DNA from: Physcia stellaris
Taxonomy: Eukaryota; Ascomycota; Lecanoromycetes; Caliciales; Physciaceae
Assembly: GCA_018902385.1 (NCBI GenBank)
Contig: JABSSW010000016.1
Coordinates: forward strand, 186,001 to 250,000
Length of the DNA stretch: 64,000 nucleotides
Direction of reading: 5' to 3'
Positions 59,434 through 64,000 of this stretch are shown one piece after another (the first letter of the stretch is position 1; each line of letters starts with the position of its first letter). Both the position numbers and the translations under genes were made by a program. The notes under the pieces were generated by a model. That model saw nothing but the letters and a program-made list of their open reading frames with translations. It did not search any database and was not told the origin of the DNA.

Positions 59434-62400
59434 ATAATGCATGATAATAATGCATTTTCGTTATTTAATCAAATTAAAAATCGAATATTATGAAATTTGT
59501 ATCGTTCGTATTTTCGTTGATTTCGAATTCGTTTTCGTCATCGAAATTTTTCACGTTGTTTTTTTTTTCGTCATCGTCGTCGTTTTTTGCATTTTTTTTT
59601 CTCTTGATCGCATTGAAAAATTCGATTTTAATATTTCGATTTTTCGCATTGTGCGAAAAAACAAAATTTTAATTGTTTTTCGCATTTTTTTTATCGCGTT
59701 AACAAAACTCGTCGTTTTCAATGCGCGAATTTTTTTATTATTATAAAAAACGCGTTGCGCGATCAATTTGATCATTAAATACAAATATTTTTTTATTGCG
59801 TTTTGCGTTCGTTTAATGTTTTTATCGTTTTGAGATTGAAATGAATCATCAATGAAATCAACAAATTTTAATATTTAATATTTATTGATTATTGCGAAAA
59901 TTCGAAATTAATTGTTTGATATATGATTTCGATTGCATTTTTTTAATATTGTTTTGTCGTGTTTGTTCGTCGAATTTTTTTTTGTTTTGTTGATAAATTT
60001 CATTTTTCAAAAAACACGTTAAAAATTAATTAAAAATCGCAATTTTTATATGCATTATTCGATTGCATTATCATGATTGTCGTTTTCAATACGAACATCG
60101 AACATTTTTTTTTTTGTCATTTTTTTCAAAATTTTACGATTTTTTTCATTAAATTCAAATCAAACAACAATTTTTATCAAATTTTTTTGAATTTGATCAC
60201 AACGACATTATCGACATTTTGTGTTTTGTAAAATTTGATTTGAATTTTCGATCAATTTTTTTTTTCGCGATTAACGACATTTTTTGAATTCGTGAAATAA
60301 ATTTTAACAAATGTAAATTGTGCGAATTCGAACATTTTGATAATAAATATCAACACGATAATGCGACAAAATAATGCATTATTTTTGAACAATGTTCAAA
60401 ACGTACGTCGAATATGAATCAATATCAATTAATCGATAAAATTGAAAACAAATTTGTGATTGAATTCATCAACAAACGTGTTGCGATAAACAATTGAATT
60501 ATATTTGAAAACGAAAAATGAATCAAATTTGAAAATTCAAATTAATGTTTATTCGTCAAATTTGTGAATTTGTGTGCAATGAAATTGATCAACATCGATA
60601 ATGCGATATAATCATGCATTCAATTTTGAAACGAAAAATAACGAATATTACACACGAAAATAATCAAATTTAGCAAATGATTTATCGATATCGAAAAAAA
60701 AAAAACTGAAAATGTTATAAAAAATCGATCGAAAATTGTCGACACGCGATTTTTGCGCTTATCGAAAAAATTTAAACGTCGAATTTAAAAACAATATTTC
60801 GATGCAAAAAATTTAATCAAACATTCAACACGATCGCATCGATATTTTTGCAACGTTTGCAAATAATGCAAATTTGTATCGCGAAAAAATGAATTTATTG
60901 ATTGATGAACAACAATCGTTTTATCGCATGTTTAATTTTGTAATCAATGACAATTTTATTAAATTTTCATTTGTAACAACAATAAATAACTAAAATAATG
61001 CACGAGAATAATGCATAAATTAACAAAATTTAAAATATTTCGACGTTCATTCAAAGTTTAAAAATTGAAAAAAAAATTTTTCAAAAGATTTTCGTGTTCA
61101 AGAATTCGTGAATTTTGTTTTTCAAAACGTTCGATCAACAATTGTTATTGTTATGACGATAAATGAAAACGATGAAAATATTGTTGAAAATATTTCAACG
61201 AAAAATGTGAACATTGATAAAAATAATAATGCAAAAAAATAATGCATAAATTAACAAATGATAAAACGTTTTGTTGAAAAAATTGAAATGTTTGTCGCGT
61301 TTTCGATCAATATTTCGTCGATCAATTGAAACATTTTTGCGAACGTTGTTAAAAAGTTTAAATCGACAAACGTTGTTGAAATGTTTGTTGAATTTGCTAA
61401 TAATAAAAAATTTGAAAAAGCGCGAAATGATGAAATCGTTGATATTAATAATCGTAATAATTTTTCGTTTTGTAAATCGAATAATGCATGACGATAATGC
61501 ATAAATTAACAAATCATCGCAATTGTTGAAAATGAAAACATTCAAAAAAAATTCGAAATATCAACATTTCAAATGTTTGAAAATCGAAAAAATGTCGAAA
61601 ACGATGAATCGAATGAAAAATATTTGATAAAAATAAAATCAAAATTGCGAACAAATTCGATATTCATGATATCGTCATTATTTATATTGAGTTCGAAAAT
61701 GATAATCAAATTTTAAATAAATCGAATAATGCGTCAAAATAATGTACAATTTCACAAATCGAAACACACGTCATGAAAAAAGCAAATCGACAAATAAATA
61801 ATAACATTAATGTGAACAAAAACAAAACGTCGATCACAAAACGACTAAAAATGAACATGATCGCGTTTAAAATTTTCGCATTCAAATTTTTGCGTTCAAA
61901 TTTTTTGCGTCGAAATTTTTCGCGTTCAAATTTGTCAATAAATCGAACAAAAAATCAATCGCAAAACGTTTAAATTCATTAATTAAAAAAATCGCGAACA
62001 AATCGATAATGCATTCAAATTATGCGTTATCGAATATTGATTAACACATCAATAAAAACACAAACGAACAAAATTCGAAATAATCGCATTGCGCGAAATC
62101 AAACGTTTTCAAAAAACGATTGAATTTTTAATTGCAAAAAAATCGTTCGTCAAATTTGTAAAAAAAATGATGCAAAACATAAAAAAAAATATCAAAATTC
62201 AAACATCGATTTTGAAATTTTGCAAAAAAATATCGAAACGTTTGTCACAAAAATGTTTAAAAATAAATCAAATGCATTATTTTTGCGCATTATTTTGTTG
62301 ATTAATTTTTATAAAATAATTTATGCAAAAACGATTCATGCGAAACGAATAATTGTTCAAATGAAAAATATTTATTTTATTCGAAAAATTTTGAAAATGT

Positions 62401-63727
62401 TTGTGAATAACAATGTTTCAATCATTTAAACACAATGTTATTTTTGTTGAATAACTAATTTACATAATTTGAATTCGTGTTTGAATTACTTTTTATATCA
62501 ATATTTGTCATGCGTGAATTGAAAATTAAATGATAATACATGATAATAATGCATTTTCGTTATTTAATCAATTTAGAAATCGAACATTATGAAATTTTTA
62601 TCGTTCGTATTTTCGTTGTTTTCGAATTCGTTTTCGTCATCGAATTTTTTTCACGTTTTTTTTTTTTTTTTCGTCATCGTCGTCGTTTTTTGCATTTTTT
62701 TTTGATCGCATTGAAAAAATCGATTTTAATATTTCGATTTTTCGCATTGTGCGAAAAACAAAATTATTAATTGTTTTTGCATTTTTTCATCGCGTTAACA
62801 AAATTCGTCGTTTTCAATGCGCGAATTTTTATATTATTATAAAAAACGCGTTGCGCAATCAATTTCGTAATTAAATACAAATATTTTTTTATTGTGTTTT
62901 GCACGCGTTCAATGTTTTTATCGCTTTGCATTTAAAATGAATTATTAATAAAATTAACAAATTTTGACAAATTTTAACATTGAAAATTCATCGATTGTTA
63001 CGCAAATTCGAAATTTGTCGTTCGATGTATAATTTTGATTGCATTTTTTTTGATATCGTTTTGTCGTGTTTGTTCGTTCAATTTTTTTTTGTTTTGTTGA
63101 TAAATTTCATTTTTCAAAAAACACATTAAAAATTAATTAAAAATCGCAATTTTTATATGCATTACTCGATTGTATTATCATGATTGTCGTTTTCAATACG
63201 TGCATCGAACATTTTTTTTCATTTTTTTTCAAAATTTTACGATTTTTTTCATCAAATTCAAATCAAACAACAATTTTTATCAAATTTTTTTTGAATTTGA
63301 TCACAGCGACATTATCGACATTTTGTGTTTTGTAAAATTTGATTTGAATTTTCGATCAATGTTTTTTTTTTTCGCGATTAACGATATTTTTTGAATTCGT
63401 CGAATAAATTTTAACAAATGTAAATTGTGCGAATTTCGACATTTTGAAAATAAATATCAACACGATAATGCGACAAAATAATGCATCATTTTTGAACAAT
63501 GTTCAAAACGTACGTCGAATATGAATCAATAAAAAATGATCGACAAAATTGAAAACAAATTTGTGATTGAAATCATTAACAAACGTAATGCGATAAACAA
63601 TTGAATCATATTTGAAAACGAAAAAAAAAACAAACGTGAAAATACAAAATAATGTTTAATCGTCAAGTTTAAAAATTTATTTGCAATAAAATTGATTAAC
63701 ATCGATAATGCGATATGATAATGCATA
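59434..63727. repeat. Recurrent paired ATAATGC box
   Basis: A box of two ATAATGC-type heptamers whose starts are about 11-16 bases apart recurs at about 59,434, 60,052 (inverted), 60,358, 60,598, 60,995, 61,226, 61,481, 61,726, 62,006, 62,274 (inverted), 62,533, 63,465 and 63,705. From 60,995 to 62,533 the spacing is 230-280 bp. Three of the boxes are followed by the same AAATTAACAAA. The sequence between boxes is not obviously repeated, apart from the large 3.1-kb duplication. Confidence 0.75.
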
Positions 63728-64000
63728 CAATTTTAAAATATTCACAACGTAAATGATGAAACGAAAAATAACGAATATTACACAAAAAAATAATCAAATA
63801 TGCGAAATGATTTATCAATATCGAAAAAAAAAACTGAAAATGTTATAAAAAATCGATCGAAAATTGTCGACACGCGATTGTTGCGTTTATCGAAAAAATT
63901 TAAACGTCGAAATTAAAAACAATATTTCGATGCAAAATATTTAATCAAACATTCAACACGATCGTATCAATATTTTTGCAACGTTTGCAAATAAAACAAA
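59434..64000. repeat. Long direct repeat, period about 3.1 kb, running off the window
   Basis: The sequence from 59,434 to about 60,870 recurs from about 62,532 to the window end at 64,000 with small indels and scattered transitions (offset 3,099 at the start, about 3,126 at the end). At least 1.43 kb is duplicated. Either a tandem macro-repeat or two long LTRs of an element with a 1.66-kb interior; no coding is recognisable in either part. Confidence 0.85.

Larger units (their letters stand above)
53990..64000. other. AT-rich block 3: RIP-like mutated repeat DNA
   Basis: Same composition as the other blocks (CC/GG nearly absent, TCGA/CGAA frequent). The stretch 53,990-54,109 is transitional. 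It contains the second DIRS-type copy and the 3.1-kb-period repeat, and runs off the window. Confidence 0.85.

Overview
The window looks like part of the genome of a filamentous ascomycete (Pezizomycotina; Leotiomycetes is my best guess, from the style of the secreted-protein genes, and is unproven). Genes have short GT...AG introns, several with CTAAC-like branch points. The sequence is sharply bipartite: ordinary-composition islands (1-985, about 21,416-38,431 and 51,786-53,990) separated by three very AT-rich blocks (about 986-21,415; 38,586-51,623; 53,990-64,000).

The AT-rich blocks are nested graveyards of retroelements. Block 1 holds a minus-strand LTR element with C2H2-like finger units (2,673-15,469), split by a Ty3/gypsy element with 239-bp LTRs (6,722-13,077), followed by a third, plus-strand LTR element (about 16,513-19,850). 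Block 2 is a three-level nest with exact boundaries: a small LTR element with 5-bp duplication ATCTC (38,432-51,785) contains a tyrosine-recombinase (DIRS/Ngaro-type) retroelement with split direct repeats (39,476-51,263), which contains a 7-kb LTR element with 5-bp duplication GACGA and no recognisable pol (40,835-47,894). Block 3 holds a second DIRS/Ngaro-type copy on the opposite strand (54,110-58,935) and then a repeat of about 3.1 kb period with a recurrent paired ATAATGC box (59,434 to the end).

The most striking signal is how the AT-rich DNA was mutated. It looks like repeat-induced point mutation (RIP), but not with the textbook CpA preference: CC/GG are almost absent, CT/AG are rare, and CpA/TpG and especially CpG survive. 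LTR comparisons show the same: in one pair every one of 17 transitions lies in a CpT/ApG context, and elsewhere a CCCCCG run faces TTTTCG. An older LTR pair also shows CpA-context changes, so the preference may be a hierarchy rather than absolute.

The gene islands carry few genes that can be modelled with consistent splice phases: a 368-aa hypothetical protein (22,785-23,891 +); a 209-aa secreted protein whose intron carries a small palindromic MITE-like element (24,746-25,616 -); a 323-aa membrane protein with a Cys-rich N-terminal part and two GRF-type zinc fingers (26,393-27,716 -); a 367-aa single-pass or secreted protein (30,474-31,801 +); a 313-aa six-exon hypothetical protein (34,094-35,490 -); a 195-aa secreted protein (37,489-38,124 +); and a 242-aa hypothetical protein (53,124-53,896 +). 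Other stretches look like decayed or unresolved genes. No operon-like organisation or metabolic cluster is visible. No rRNA, tRNA or CRISPR array was recognised.
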